Of a DNA stretch of 23,560 bases, positions 1 to 8,883 are shown one piece after another (positions within the stretch are counted from its first letter, which is position 1; each line of letters begins with the position of its first letter). Source of the DNA: JAXMBX01 sp046349635 (GTDB taxonomy: Bacteria; Planctomycetota; Planctomycetia; Planctomycetales; Planctomycetaceae); contig JAXMBX010000068.1 of the NCBI GenBank assembly GCA_046349635.1, positions 1 to 23,560 on the forward strand. Direction: 5' to 3'. The notes beneath the pieces were generated by a model. The model did no database searches. It was given only the letters and a program-made list of their open reading frames with translations, and was not told the origin of the DNA. The translations under genes were made by a program, and so were the position numbers.

Positions 1-1197
1 GAACAATCCTTTGGTAACGTCGATCCCTCCAGCGCCACCATGAACCTCGTCCTCCTCGGACTTCGTGGACCCGCTGCCAACCTCCTCTGGATGGAACTCG
101 ACCACTACAAGGACACCAAGAACTGGTCGCGCATGCTCTCGACCACCAACTCCATCATCCTCCTCCAGCCCCACTTCCAGAAAGTCTGGGTCTTCAACGG
201 CTGGAACCTCGCCTTCAACGTCTCCATGGAATGGGACGACGTCCGCGACCGCTACTACTGGGTCAAGGAAGGGGCCAAGTTCTTCAAGCTCGGCACCAAG
301 CGCAACCAGCGCTTCTCCGAACTCTACTGGTACACCGGCGACACCCTCGGCAAGAAAATCGGCAACTCCGATGAAAAGGACTTCTTCCGGCAGTTCTTCA
401 AGAAAGACCCCGACAAGAAATTCACCGTCAATGACGAAGATGGCCCCGATCGCGAATTGAACCCCGAAGGCAAGGACAACTTCGAAGTCGCCCGCGAATG
501 GTTCCTGCAATCCGTCGATGTCCACAAGGATCCCAAGGGGGTCAAGGAACACATCATGGCGGACGCCCTCTTCTACGGCTATCCCGCCCGTGCTGACTTC
601 GACCGTGGCGTCGCCTGGCTGAGGGAAGGGGTCTTCTCACAGGAACCCTGGAATCGCGGCTTCGAGTACTGGACCGGCGCCTATGGACAGGAACCCGTCA
701 GCCTCAACGTCCCCGGTACCAACCGTGACATCACCATTCATCTCGAATGGAAGCCGGAAGATATCAAGAACGAAAAGGGTGAAGAAGCTCCCCTGTTCAT
801 GTATTGGGTCGAACGCTACCAGTCGATGTGCAACTACCGGTACTGGCGCGTCCGTGGCCTCGCCGAACGGGAACAGAACACCGTCGAGTCCCACAAGGAA
901 CTCTATGAAGCCGGTCAGGCTCTGCTGAAGGGGGACACCCCCGATGCCGAGAAGAAAGCCTACAGCGGCCTCGAAAAGTTCGAGAAGATGACTCAGGCCC
1001 ACCCCACCCTGCTCGAGGACGACCTCACCATCGAAGATGCCATGATCGGCCTGCTCATCTGGCGCGAAGCCTACAAGTACAACCACAAGGAAGATTACCC
1101 CGCCCAGTTCCCCATGCGTGAAGTCTGGGTCAAGCAGCAACCCTCCCTCATGGAGTTCGAACGCACCTTCCTCCGCAAGTTCAACACCAACCGCTGA
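1..1197 (+). CDS. Conserved planctomycete protein ('IRE'-annotated family), 5' truncated by the window edge
   Basis: The reading frame is already open at base 1, so the N-terminus lies outside the window. The ATG at 40 is probably internal, because the codons before it (EQSFGNVDPSSATM) continue the conserved pattern. About 398 residues are visible. I recognise the family by a planctomycete block combining GLRGPAANLLW, an H(Y/F)xxTxNW segment, a W-rich stretch (VWVFNGWNLAFNVS) and DRYYWVKEGAKF. Members are often labelled 'IRE (iron responsive element)', a misnomer with no experimental basis that I know of. Family members usually have an N-terminal membrane anchor, which would be upstream here. 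The visible part is soluble-looking, rich in W, Y, K and E, with helical, TPR-like spacing. No catalytic motif is evident and the function is unknown. A strong terminator follows 30 bases after the stop. Confidence 0.8.
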   Translation, partial: EQSFGNVDPSSATMNLVLLGLRGPAANLLWMELDHYKDTKNWSRMLSTTNSIILLQPHFQKVWVFNGWNLAFNVSMEWDDVRDRYYWVKEGAKFFKLGTKRNQRFSELYWYTGDTLGKKIGNSDEKDFFRQFFKKDPDKKFTVNDEDGPDRELNPEGKDNFEVAREWFLQSVDVHKDPKGVKEHIMADALFYGYPARADFDRGVAWLREGVFSQEPWNRGFEYWTGAYGQEPVSLNVPGTNRDITIHLEWKPEDIKNEKGEEAPLFMYWVERYQSMCNYRYWRVRGLAEREQNTVESHKELYEAGQALLKGDTPDAEKKAYSGLEKFEKMTQAHPTLLEDDLTIEDAMIGLLIWREAYKYNHKEDYPAQFPMREVWVKQQPSLMEFERTFLRKFNTNR

Positions 1198-1226
1198 TGT
1201 TGGCTGAAACAACTCGCTGAAAGCTC

Positions 1227-1260
1227 AAAGGAGTGCGCCCCAGGCGCACTCCTTTTTTTT
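1227..1260 (+). terminator. Rho-independent terminator after the 'IRE'-type gene
   Basis: A perfect 13-bp stem (left arm AAAGGAGTGCGCC at 1227-1239, right arm GGCGCACTCCTTT at 1243-1255) closes a 3-base loop. It runs directly into T's to 1260. It sits between convergent genes, and the A-run on the left also gives some potential in the opposite direction. Confidence 0.93.
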
Positions 1261-1279
1261 ATCTTCGTGTCTCGGGTGG

Positions 1280-1356
1280 CACTGGCTCTGCCAGTGTTTC
1301 TCTCACCTGCTCCACTGTTCTCCTGCTCAACTGCTCTCGCCCGCAGGGCGCCCCTA
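1280..1356. repeat. Intergenic palindromic repeat, copy 1 (stop-codon-associated)
   Basis: It contains a perfect hairpin (CACTGGC at 1280-1286, GCCAGTG at 1290-1296), then a CTGCTCCACTGTTCT segment, then a second hairpin with arms CGCCC and GGGCG around a GCA loop at 1338-1350. The segment from 1307 on recurs at 10389-10429. In both places, read on the minus strand, the repeat starts exactly at the TAG stop of the upstream gene (TAGGG...CGCCC). This suggests the element supplied or fused with the gene end. Confidence 0.75.
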
Positions 1357-1944
1357 ACTCCCGCACAGTTCCAGAATCTGGTCCTGCGTAAGCACGCCGA
1401 ACAATTTGCACCGCACCGACCATTCTCCATTCGATCCCGCACGGCATTCGATCGCCTTACCCCGCAGATCCGTCTCTTTCGAGCACGCATCGATCACCCG
1501 CACCTCCAGCAGGCTCCCGCATGGCACTTCCACCTGCAGGTTCAACTGGATCTCGTCTCGGGTGAACGCTTCCAGACGTCCCCGGATCCGGGAGTTTTCG
1601 AGCGTCCATTCGTGCAGGTCAGCCACGGGGGCGCTCCCCGCCCCACGCCAGTACAGACGCACCAGCAACCGCTGATGGGCACGATGCAACGGTTGGCGTT
1701 CCGCCTCCGATCCTTCGTTCCGCGTCAGATGAAACCGGACCCCGCGCAACTGCGGTTCCGGAGGAGTTTGTTTTTCAATTCGACCGGCCAGCGCACTCAA
1801 CGCCGTCCCCAACGCCGATTCTGTACCGCCGTTCTCCGCCATTCGCGGTTTCACGTTCTTGCGCAACCGGGCGAATTTCCCCAGCTCGCAGGGAGCGTTG
1901 TTCGATTCGGTGGGAACGACATTCAGCAGTTCGGTGGATGACAT
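1354..1944 (-). CDS. Hypothetical protein with a PilZ-like C-terminal region
   Basis: A 196-residue protein from the ATG at 1944, with a weak AGGGT about five bases upstream. An in-frame GTG at 1992 would add 16 residues but has no better ribosome site. The N-terminal half is polar and probably disordered. The C-terminal half (about residues 110-195) alternates short beta-like strands (RGRLEAF, IQLNLQVEVP, GSLLEVRVID) and ends in WSVRCKLFGVLTQDQI. This resembles the tail of planctomycete PilZ-type beta-barrel proteins. The canonical c-di-GMP signature (RxxxR, then D/NxSxxG) is not clearly present, so ligand binding is doubtful. The gene converges on the 'IRE'-type gene and is divergent from ahcY. 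Product identity is a tentative inference; that it is a coding gene is more secure. Confidence 0.55.
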   Translation of the reverse strand: MSSTELLNVVPTESNNAPCELGKFARLRKNVKPRMAENGGTESALGTALSALAGRIEKQTPPEPQLRGVRFHLTRNEGSEAERQPLHRAHQRLLVRLYWRGAGSAPVADLHEWTLENSRIRGRLEAFTRDEIQLNLQVEVPCGSLLEVRVIDACSKETDLRGKAIECRAGSNGEWSVRCKLFGVLTQDQILELCGS

Positions 1945-2106
1945 GACAGACCCTGCAACTCGGCGGTGAATCAAAGAGGTGATTTCAGACACAGGGCTTC
2001 GCCGGTCCGGGAACCGTGCAGAACCCGTCCCAACCGTAGGTCGCCGTCACAGGTTGTCAAAACGAAACACTCAGGCAAACAGTTCTGGTCCAGTAAACCC
2101 TGCGGC

Positions 2107-2138
2107 CAGGATCAATCACACCGGTTGTGACGATCCTG
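2107..2138. repeat. Imperfect stem-loop in the ahcY upstream spacer
   Basis: Arms CAGGATC (2107-2113) and GATCCTG (2132-2138) form an outer 7-bp helix. Inside it, TCACA (2116-2120) pairs with TGTGA (2126-2130) around a CCGGT loop, leaving a 2x1 internal loop. There is no T-run, so it is not a simple terminator. It could be a repeat, an operator or a leader structure. Confidence 0.5.
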
Positions 2139-2154
2139 CGGGAGAACTCGACGC

Positions 2155-2171
2155 GTGGCGTCAGCCACAGG
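2155..2171. repeat. GTCA-loop hairpin repeat, copy 1
   Basis: GTGGC and GCCAC pair around a GTCA loop, followed by AGGAAC. The same core occurs at 7100-7113. A stem-changed version with the same loop (TGTGCC/GGCACA) and the same CAGGAAC flank occurs in the RAYT-flanking repeat at 18174-18193. Confidence 0.65.
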
Positions 2172-2186
2172 AACTCATCAAAGACC

Positions 2187-2206
2187 TTCTCCCCGCGCCG
2201 GGAGAA
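2187..2206. repeat. TTCTCCC/GGGAGAA hairpin repeat
   Basis: A perfect 7-bp stem around CGCGCC. It resembles the CCCTCTCC...GGGAGAGGG repeats at 7127-7166 and 10684-10700, and is probably a degenerate copy of the same family. Confidence 0.5.
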
Positions 2207-2427
2207 TCAACCGAGCGCACGCAGACGGGCGTTGGTCCTCGTGAGGGCGATAGTTGACCGAGGGGGCCGTCAAGCGTCTCTGATCCATGTTCTAGGGCAT
2301 GCTCATCTCTCACCCACTGGTGCCGCAGTTTCCCCTAAACAAAGGTTCTGTCTGGGCTTATTTCGCCTCAAATCCCCTTTTTCCCGCCCCCGGCCCCCTC
2401 GGACTGCACGTTTCTGGCCCGTCTGTC

Positions 2428-2433
2428 TATACT
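2428..2433 (+). promoter_or_regulatory. Possible -10 element (TATACT) upstream of ahcY
   Basis: TATACT matches five of six bases of the sigma-70 -10 consensus. No convincing -35 lies 16-18 bases upstream (TGCACG is a poor match). The position would imply a leader of about 150 bases. This is a weak call. Confidence 0.2.
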
Positions 2434-2587
2434 CTTACGCGTATCCTGTTTCGCGATCGCGTCTGCCGCGGTGGGCAACTCGAAAAACCATCGATTTTGA
2501 CGCGACACAAAGGCGTTGTACGCCCCGGCTGGACGGATCTTTCGCGGGAACGCATTTCTAAGACAAGTATTTGAGGAGTAATGATCG

Positions 2588-3896
<1,309 letters not shown>

Positions 3897-3929
3897 AATC
3901 GTTTTGGTTGTGAAGTCGTTTAAATTTCG

Positions 3930-3965
3930 CGACTCCGGAGTTCCGGTGCTCCGGAGTCGTTTTTT
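3930..3965 (+). terminator. Rho-independent terminator of ahcY
   Basis: A perfect 11-bp stem (CGACTCCGGAG at 3930-3940 with CTCCGGAGTCG at 3949-3959) encloses an 8-base loop. Six T's follow, 34 bases after the ahcY stop. Confidence 0.93.
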
Positions 3966-3975
3966 ATTTACCGGC

Positions 3976-4056
3976 GGGTGCCATGCCCGCATCGCGCTAG
4001 CAGGGCGAGGCATGGATTCGAACCGATGCAGAACGTCCCGCCCGTAGGCATGAGTC
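3976..4056. repeat. Planctomycete intergenic repeat 'GGGTGCCATGCCCGC', copy 1
   Basis: CATGCC...GGCATG inverted arms (about 3981-3986 and 4009-4014) are separated by a GCATCGCG-type loop and followed by a degenerate GATTCGAACCGATGC tail and GGCATGAGTCAAAC. Related copies lie at 7051-7098, 13522-13585 and 19707-19760, all between genes. A further GCCCGGAGCGGG element (about 4078-4089) recurs near 13643. The GGTTCGAATCC on the minus strand imitates a tRNA T-loop, but no cloverleaf exists. Confidence 0.7.
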
Positions 4057-4152
4057 AAACCCCAGCTTCACAACCAGCCCGGAGCGGGCAGCTACCCGTG
4101 CGATCTGATACCCTTAATCGAGGATCTCAACCGCACCACGGAAAAACCCCCC

Positions 4153-4616
4153 ATGCACGAACCCCAAAAACTCTACCTCGAAGATCTCCAGATCGGCCAA
4201 CGCTTCAAAGCGGAACCCACCGCATGGAACTCGACCAGATCTGCGCCTTCGCCGAGCAGTTCGACCCGCAACCCTTCCACCTCGATCCCGAGGCCGCGAA
4301 GACAACCCTGTTTGGCGAACAGGTCGCCAGCGGCTGGCACACCGCCGCCGTCACCATGCCCTCTTCGTCGACGGTGGCCTACCCATCGCAGGCGGACTCA
4401 TCGGGCAGGGGGGAACTCAGATGGCCCCGCCCCACACGCCCCGGCGATCTCCTTCACGTCGAGAGCGAAATTCTCGACATCAAGACCTCCCGCTCCCGTC
4501 CCGACCGTGGGATCGTCACCATCCGTAGCGAAACCAAAAACCAGCATGGTGAGACCGTCCAGATCCTCACCAGCAAACTTGTCGCCCTCCGCTCAAGCCC
4601 CAAAAACACTCCCTAA
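4153..4616 (+). CDS. MaoC-like hot-dog dehydratase, reading frame broken by three small indels
   Basis: MaoC-type (R)-specific enoyl hydratase/dehydratase family, about 155 residues when the frames are joined. The start MHEPQKLYLEDLQIGQRF matches the family opening. The acyl-binding and catalytic region reads HRMELDQICAFAEQFDPQPFHLD, with the Asp and His that form the hydratase dyad, and is followed by FGEQVASGWHTAAVTM. After GGLIGQGG come RWPRPTRPGDLLHVESEI and RSRPDRGIVTIRSETKNQ. Indels are inferred at 4212-4213 (one G missing before THRMEL), 4358-4360 (one base missing before LFVDGG) and 4408-4414 (two bases lost in the G-run before ELRW). Each break preserves the conserved protein in the next frame, so a sequence error is the simplest reading. 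No clear Shine-Dalgarno is seen. The acyl substrate cannot be told from sequence. Confidence 0.82.
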
Positions 4617-4952
4617 ACACAGTCCTGACATGGAATTACGCGCACTCCACGCGACCTGCCTTCTCCCCCTCTCCCACCGGAAATCAAAACAAACCTCGTC
4701 TCGACAGGTTTGCGACAACTCACTATAAGTCAGCCCCTTAGCAACTTTTCCGACCGGCAACTTCTGGCAGTTTGGGAATCAATCCACGGGCATGCCCATG
4801 GACAAACTCTCAGAAAATTCCCCTCGTAACAGTCGCTGAAAAAACACCTCTGCTCGACCTCTCTGAACACCGCACACTTCGCTCTCTACACATAAAAATC
4901 ATCTCTGTCCCCTCTCTCTCATCGGCCCTCTTCTCTCTAGGACAGCTGAGAT
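4617..4952. other. Spacer upstream of the TPR lipoprotein gene
   Basis: 336 bases with no credible gene. It has a small CAAACCT/AGGTTTG inverted repeat (4690-4712, no T-run) and a GGGCATGCCC palindrome near 4788. The 3' part is pyrimidine-rich and AT-richer than the surroundings, and probably holds the promoter of the lipoprotein gene. No consensus -35/-10 pair could be fixed. Confidence 0.4.
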
Positions 4953-7043
4953 ATGACGAGTCGCATCATCATCACCATGTCGTTGGCCTTTCTGCTCCTC
5001 TCAGGCTGCGCATCCATGAGTCCGCGCAAGCTCTCCTGGAATAACTCCCGGTCGAAATCCAAGGCCGATTCGAAAACCGCTTCCAAGGACGGCAAGGAGA
5101 AAGACTCGACCATCGCCTCCCGCAGCAAGTCCAAGACCTCCACCGAAAAGAACACCCCGAAGAAAGACGACACCAAGACCGCCTCCGCCAATTATGGCGA
5201 CCGCAAGCCGAAGCAAAGCTCTGCCGTCACCGCCGGACTGGAAAAAGCCATGCAGGCGGACAACAAGGCTTCCGCCGCCGAGGAACGGGCCCAGGCCGCA
5301 CGCAAACAGGTCGCCCTCGCCGAACAAAAACACATGTCCGATGATGCTCTCCGCGCGGAAGACGAAGCCAAACGGGCCGATGAAGACGCCCGCAAGAGCT
5401 ACCAGGACGCCCGCCTCGCCTATGAAAAAGTCTTGAAGCAGGATGCGGAAAATCCGACCGCTCTCCATCGCCTCGCCATCATTGCCGACAAACAGGAACG
5501 CTTCGAAGACGCCGAAAGACTCTATCAGCAGGTCTTACGCCTCAAGCCCAACGATCCCTCCGTCCTCAGCGACCTCGGCTATTCCTACACGCTGCAGAAT
5601 AAATCCGCCGAAGCGGAAAAAACCTTCCGCAGCATCCTCAAAAACAATCCCGATCACCGCTTCGCCCAGGGCAACCTCGGCCACCTCCTCGCCAAGCGCG
5701 CCCAGGCCACCGGCAACCGCGCCGACTATGATGAAGCCTTCAAATGCTTCCGCAAGGCCGGCGGCGAACAGATGGCTCAGGCCGAAATGGCCGACCTCTT
5801 CCCCAACGGACCTCCCGCGAATCTTGCCCAGAAGAAAAACGACGCGCAGAAAAACGACCCACAGAAAAACAACTCCGCCAATCCCTTCCTGGACAGCCAG
5901 CCGGAGAACAATTCACAGGGCAACAACCCCATCGCTGGCAACAACCCCGTTGCTCAAAAAAACCTCGCCCAGAATAATCCCGTTCAGAAGCAGCCCACTC
6001 CTCCTCAAAACGGAAATCAGGTCGTCTGGGGTGAACTCCGCGATGAATTCGCGAAGATCGACAATCCTCCCAGCGAAACGCAACAGCGAACCGTCACCAT
6101 CCCCACCACACCGCAGCAGAATATCGCCCGCAATAACCCAACGCAGAACAATCTGACACAGAATCCGCTCACGCAGACCGTCGCCGTTCAGAATCCCCCC
6201 TCGAACTTCCAGCAGAACGCCGCGCGCCAACCCGATTTCAACACCCAGACGACCGCTCAACCTCCACGCCAGGAAGAAGTCCCCTGGGACACGATTGTCG
6301 CGAACGCCCCGCCGCAGAACGCCCCTGCCAATAACAGCCGGCAGTTCGCCCAGAACCCGAATCAACCTCAGCAGTCACAACAAAATCAGTCCTTGCGTAA
6401 CCTGAACATGACCCCCCAAGTCGACACTCGCCAGCCCATGCAAGCCATGGCTCCCCTGCAATCGAATGTCGGGATCGTCGACAGCACGCAACAACAGCCC
6501 TGGACCATGACCCCCGCTCAGGGGAATGTCCCCACCTCGTCCGGCTGGGATGATGCCCAGCGCGAAGCCGCCCAGATGAGCATGACCACCATGTTCCCCA
6601 TGTCCGATTCCACCGGACGGGTTCTCCCCCAGACCGGCTTCCCGAACTCCGGCTCACCCCTCCCCAACCAGAATGGCTTTGACCCGAATCAAGGCCCTTC
6701 CATGGCTCCGCAGTTGAACCGCGCCGCACCCACGCGACCGAATCCCAACTTCGAGTACGAATCTCACCAGTCGATGCCCATGACCAATGCCACCGGTGGC
6801 CAATACGGCACTCCCCCCGGCGTGAATCCCAACATCGTCCAGGGACTCACTGGCTTGCCCGGCATGCAGCCAAATCAAAATCCCAATGCCACGATGACCG
6901 GCGTGGAACAATTTGAAGCCGAACTCCAGGCCGCTCCTCAAGGCAACGCGCAAGCCCCCTACTATCCCCAAAGCCGCGTCGGCCAACCCATTCAGGGTGA
7001 CCAACCCACCATCCGCCCCGCCTCCGCCGTCTACCCCCAGTAA
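4953..7043 (+). CDS. TPR-containing lipoprotein with a long N/Q/P-rich low-complexity tail
   Basis: A 696-residue secreted lipoprotein. The signal sequence ends in the lipobox LLLSGC with acceptor Cys19. A second Met at residue 9 is less likely to be the start, since AGGA lies about ten bases before the first ATG. Residues 25-85 are K/S/T-rich. Residues 90-160 are an A/E/K/R-rich helix that could form a coiled coil (AAEERAQAARKQVALAEQKH). Residues about 155-260 hold roughly three TPR units (NPTALHRLAIIADKQERFED; LKPNDPSVLSDLGYSYTLQN; HRFAQGNLGHLLAKRAQ). From about residue 285 the protein is dominated by N, Q, P and M, with short repeats of the QNNP and QKN type, and is probably disordered. 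The TPRs suggest protein-protein contacts at an envelope membrane. No enzymatic domain is seen. The gene is monocistronic, with repeats on the 3' side. Confidence 0.85.
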   Translation: MTSRIIITMSLAFLLLSGCASMSPRKLSWNNSRSKSKADSKTASKDGKEKDSTIASRSKSKTSTEKNTPKKDDTKTASANYGDRKPKQSSAVTAGLEKAMQADNKASAAEERAQAARKQVALAEQKHMSDDALRAEDEAKRADEDARKSYQDARLAYEKVLKQDAENPTALHRLAIIADKQERFEDAERLYQQVLRLKPNDPSVLSDLGYSYTLQNKSAEAEKTFRSILKNNPDHRFAQGNLGHLLAKRAQATGNRADYDEAFKCFRKAGGEQMAQAEMADLFPNGPPANLAQKKNDAQKNDPQKNNSANPFLDSQPENNSQGNNPIAGNNPVAQKNLAQNNPVQKQPTPPQNGNQVVWGELRDEFAKIDNPPSETQQRTVTIPTTPQQNIARNNPTQNNLTQNPLTQTVAVQNPPSNFQQNAARQPDFNTQTTAQPPRQEEVPWDTIVANAPPQNAPANNSRQFAQNPNQPQQSQQNQSLRNLNMTPQVDTRQPMQAMAPLQSNVGIVDSTQQQPWTMTPAQGNVPTSSGWDDAQREAAQMSMTTMFPMSDSTGRVLPQTGFPNSGSPLPNQNGFDPNQGPSMAPQLNRAAPTRPNPNFEYESHQSMPMTNATGGQYGTPPGVNPNIVQGLTGLPGMQPNQNPNATMTGVEQFEAELQAAPQGNAQAPYYPQSRVGQPIQGDQPTIRPASAVYPQ

Positions 7044-7050
7044 CGAATTC

Positions 7051-7120
7051 TGGGCGCCATACTCGCATCGCATCGGATGCCATACCCGCATCGCGTCGGG
7101 TGGCGTCAGCCACAGGTGGC
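7051..7120. repeat. Intergenic repeat mosaic (GCCATaCCCGCATCGC half-copies plus GTCA-loop hairpin)
   Basis: Two half-copies of the GCCATGCCCGCATCG element lie in tandem. They are followed by the GTGGC/GCCAC hairpin with a GTCA loop at 7100-7113 and then CAGGTGGC. It begins eight bases after the lipoprotein stop. Confidence 0.65.
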
Positions 7121-7126
7121 ATTCTT

Positions 7127-7166
7127 CACCCTCTCCCCCCCGAGGGAGAGGGCAGGGTGAGGGGGA
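7127..7166. repeat. CCCTCTCC...GGGAGAGGG repeat
   Basis: CCCTCTCCCCCC and GGGAGAGGG form a hairpin, with GGTGAGGGGGA following. This family occurs between genes in many bacteria. Related copies here are at 2187-2206, 10682-10775, 12850-12961 and 15998-16061. Confidence 0.65.
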
Positions 7167-7261
7167 GATCCAAATGTCTCTGATCTCCGTTCTACGGGCG
7201 TATAAGTACCGCCAGCCACAAGAGGTCTCCATCTCTCCGGGTGTCCCGGATTCTTAATTCC

Positions 7262-7331
7262 GGGGTGGCCCGGCCGCCGCACCGCGGCGCCCGGGTCGCG
7301 CAGCGACAAGAGGTCAGTTCAAATCGATGCG
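7262..7331. repeat. 70-bp repeat 'GGGGTGGCCC...GCAGCGAC', copy 1
   Basis: It shares with 17346-17413 the blocks GGGGTGGCCC, GCGGCGCCCGGGTCGCGC, AGCGAC and AGTTCAAATCGA. Inside are a GCCGCCG-type palindrome and a GTCGC/GCGAC hairpin with a GCA loop (7295-7307). The two copies differ mainly in the first palindrome, where both arms changed and pairing is kept. Confidence 0.8.
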
Positions 7332-7368
7332 TACCTGTGTCGCGCCACTCTCACCCGCGACTCTCTCA

Positions 7369-8883
7369 TCAGCACGCCTGCAGCAACTGCTGCTCCAATG
7401 CCTCCAGCACATCCTCCACCGGCCAGTTCTGCGCCGCCACCCGCACCGACGAATGTGTCTTCAGCCACGCGTCGATCTTCCGTTCCGCCGTGATCACCGT
7501 GCTGTGATTCCGCCCACCGAAATACGCCCCGATCTCACTGTATGCCGACCGCGTATGCTTCCGCGCCAGGAACATCGCGATCATCCGGGGCTGGCTCACC
7601 GTCCGCGTCCGCTTGTCGGAACGCAATTCCTCGGACATCAACCCGAACAGATCGCACACCGCCTGCTCGATCTCGCTCAGTTTCACCACCCGCAGGCAAT
7701 CCCGCTCCAGGTCGGACAACAGCTTCTGGGCCGCATGCAGGCTCACCCGTTTCCCCGTCATGCAGTAATAGTTCTGCAACGAATGCAGCGCCCCCTCCAG
7801 TTCCCGCACGTTGTTCCGGAACCGCTGCGCGACGAAATTCAGCGCCTCAGGCGAAAACTCACCTCCCAGTCGCTCTGCCCTCTGCCGCACAATCTGCTGC
7901 CGCGTCTCCACGTCCGGCGCTTCCAGACGGCACACCATCCCCGACAGGAACCGCGTCTTCAGTTCTTCCGACACCCGCGACAGCAACCGCGGATGCCGAT
8001 CGCTCGACAGTATCACCTGCTTGCCGTTCGCTTCCAGGTGTTTGAACGTATGCAGAAACTCCTCCTGAATTCCCTTCTTGGAATCCAGGAATTCGATCCC
8101 TTCAATCACCAGCACGTCCGCATTCCGGAACTTCTGCCGAAACGCCGGCAACGCGTGCTGCCGCAATCCCTGCGTAAAGTGATTCGCGAAATTCTCCGCC
8201 GTCATCGACACCACCTGCAGACCCGGAAATCGGCTCCGCAGTTCCACAACCGTCCCTTCCAGCAGATGCGTCTTCCCCGTTCCCACCGGCCCGTACAGAA
8301 ACAACGGATTGAATGTCTGTCCCGGATGCTGCGACACCTGCCGCACCGCCGTCAGCGCGATCTTGTTGCAGTTCCCTTCGACAAACTCCGCCAGCAAATA
8401 GGCCCGCCGACCGCGCTGGGGCTTCGGAACATCGGAAGACTTCGCCACGCTCGCCACAACCGCCGCGAATGTCTTCGCAGGCGCTTCCAGGGCAGCGGAG
8501 GACTCTGGATCGCTTCCGTCGTCCACGCTTGATGCGCGCAACGGCCCATCCGGCACACGCGCAATTGGAACGTCACGCGCGGACGAACTCGGGGCAGGGG
8601 AGCTTTTCTCGCCCGCCACCACTTCAAATCGCAAGCCCGCTGTTTCCCCCAGCGTGCGCCGCGCCACATCCGCCAGTTCCTCTCGAAACTGCTTCTGCAG
8701 CCACGTCATCAAGAACGGGTTCGTCACCTCGACGATCAGTTCCCTGTCGCGCACGCGCAGGCTCGCCTGCGAACCAAACCAATGGTCATATCGCTTCTGT
8801 CCGATCGTCTTGACCAACTCGCGGAGAACCTGCGTCTCCGTAGACGAAACTGGCTGCACCATAGCCAACGTCCCGGGCTGCAT
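7369..8883 (-). CDS. dnaA: Chromosomal replication initiator protein DnaA (divergent planctomycete type)
   Basis: AAA+ initiator that binds DnaA boxes and opens the origin. From the ATG at 8883, preceded by GGGGTGG, it has 504 residues. An ATG at 8862 or a TTG at 8940 are alternatives. Domain I (about residues 12-80) includes WFGSQASL and FLMTWLQKQF. A variable linker follows to about 160. Walker A is GPVGTGKTHL (198-207). Walker B is VLVIEGIEFL (257-266), where most DnaA have LLIDDIQFL, so the usual Asp-Asp is Glu-Gly. The arginine-finger region is ELKTRFLSGM and sensor II is NNVRELEGAL (357-366). The DNA-binding signature is YSEIGAYFGGRNHSTVITA (448-466). dnaN, recF and gyrB are not adjacent; a GNAT gene lies upstream on the same strand. 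The full domain set makes a true DnaA likely. Confidence 0.93.
   Translation of the reverse strand: MQPGTLAMVQPVSSTETQVLRELVKTIGQKRYDHWFGSQASLRVRDRELIVEVTNPFLMTWLQKQFREELADVARRTLGETAGLRFEVVAGEKSSPAPSSSARDVPIARVPDGPLRASSVDDGSDPESSAALEAPAKTFAAVVASVAKSSDVPKPQRGRRAYLLAEFVEGNCNKIALTAVRQVSQHPGQTFNPLFLYGPVGTGKTHLLEGTVVELRSRFPGLQVVSMTAENFANHFTQGLRQHALPAFRQKFRNADVLVIEGIEFLDSKKGIQEEFLHTFKHLEANGKQVILSSDRHPRLLSRVSEELKTRFLSGMVCRLEAPDVETRQQIVRQRAERLGGEFSPEALNFVAQRFRNNVRELEGALHSLQNYYCMTGKRVSLHAAQKLLSDLERDCLRVVKLSEIEQAVCDLFGLMSEELRSDKRTRTVSQPRMIAMFLARKHTRSAYSEIGAYFGGRNHSTVITAERKIDAWLKTHSSVRVAAQNWPVEDVLEALEQQLLQAC

Larger units (their letters stand above)
1945..2587. other. Long divergent spacer built of repeats, upstream of ahcY
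   Basis: About 640 bases without a credible gene. It holds, in order, a long imperfect stem-loop (2107-2138), a GTCA-loop hairpin (2155-2171), a TTCTCCC/GGGAGAA hairpin (2187-2206) and a GGGCGATAGT tag near 2246 that recurs at about 10743 and 12904. A GTCTCTGATC segment near 2275 recurs near 7175. The last 150 bases are repeat-poor and probably hold the ahcY promoter. GAGGAG at 2573-2578 is the ahcY ribosome site. The short open frames here do not look coding. Confidence 0.6.

Noticed and set aside
637..1212. Long minus-strand open frame opposite the first gene, and similar long frames opposite ahcY, tig and clpP
   Set aside because: They mirror the codon bias of the GC-rich sense genes, have no family motifs, and lie entirely opposite well-recognised proteins.
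1267..1941. Plus-strand open frame across the PilZ-like gene
   Set aside because: It starts inside repeat DNA, is rich in R, P, Q and H as expected for an antisense frame, and shows no domain pattern.
2300..2587. SAH riboswitch upstream of ahcY
   Set aside because: ahcY genes can carry one, but I could not find the expected conserved core or its pseudoknot pairing. The stem-loops seen belong to repeats or lie too far upstream.
4005..4035. tRNA-like T-loop sequence (GGTTCGAATCC on the minus strand)
   Set aside because: No acceptor, D or anticodon stems can be drawn around it. It belongs to the CATGCC...GGCATG repeat, and similar GTTCAAATC tails occur in other repeats.
7051..7331. CRISPR array
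   Set aside because: Repeats are of different families with no regular spacing or unique spacers, and no cas genes are present.
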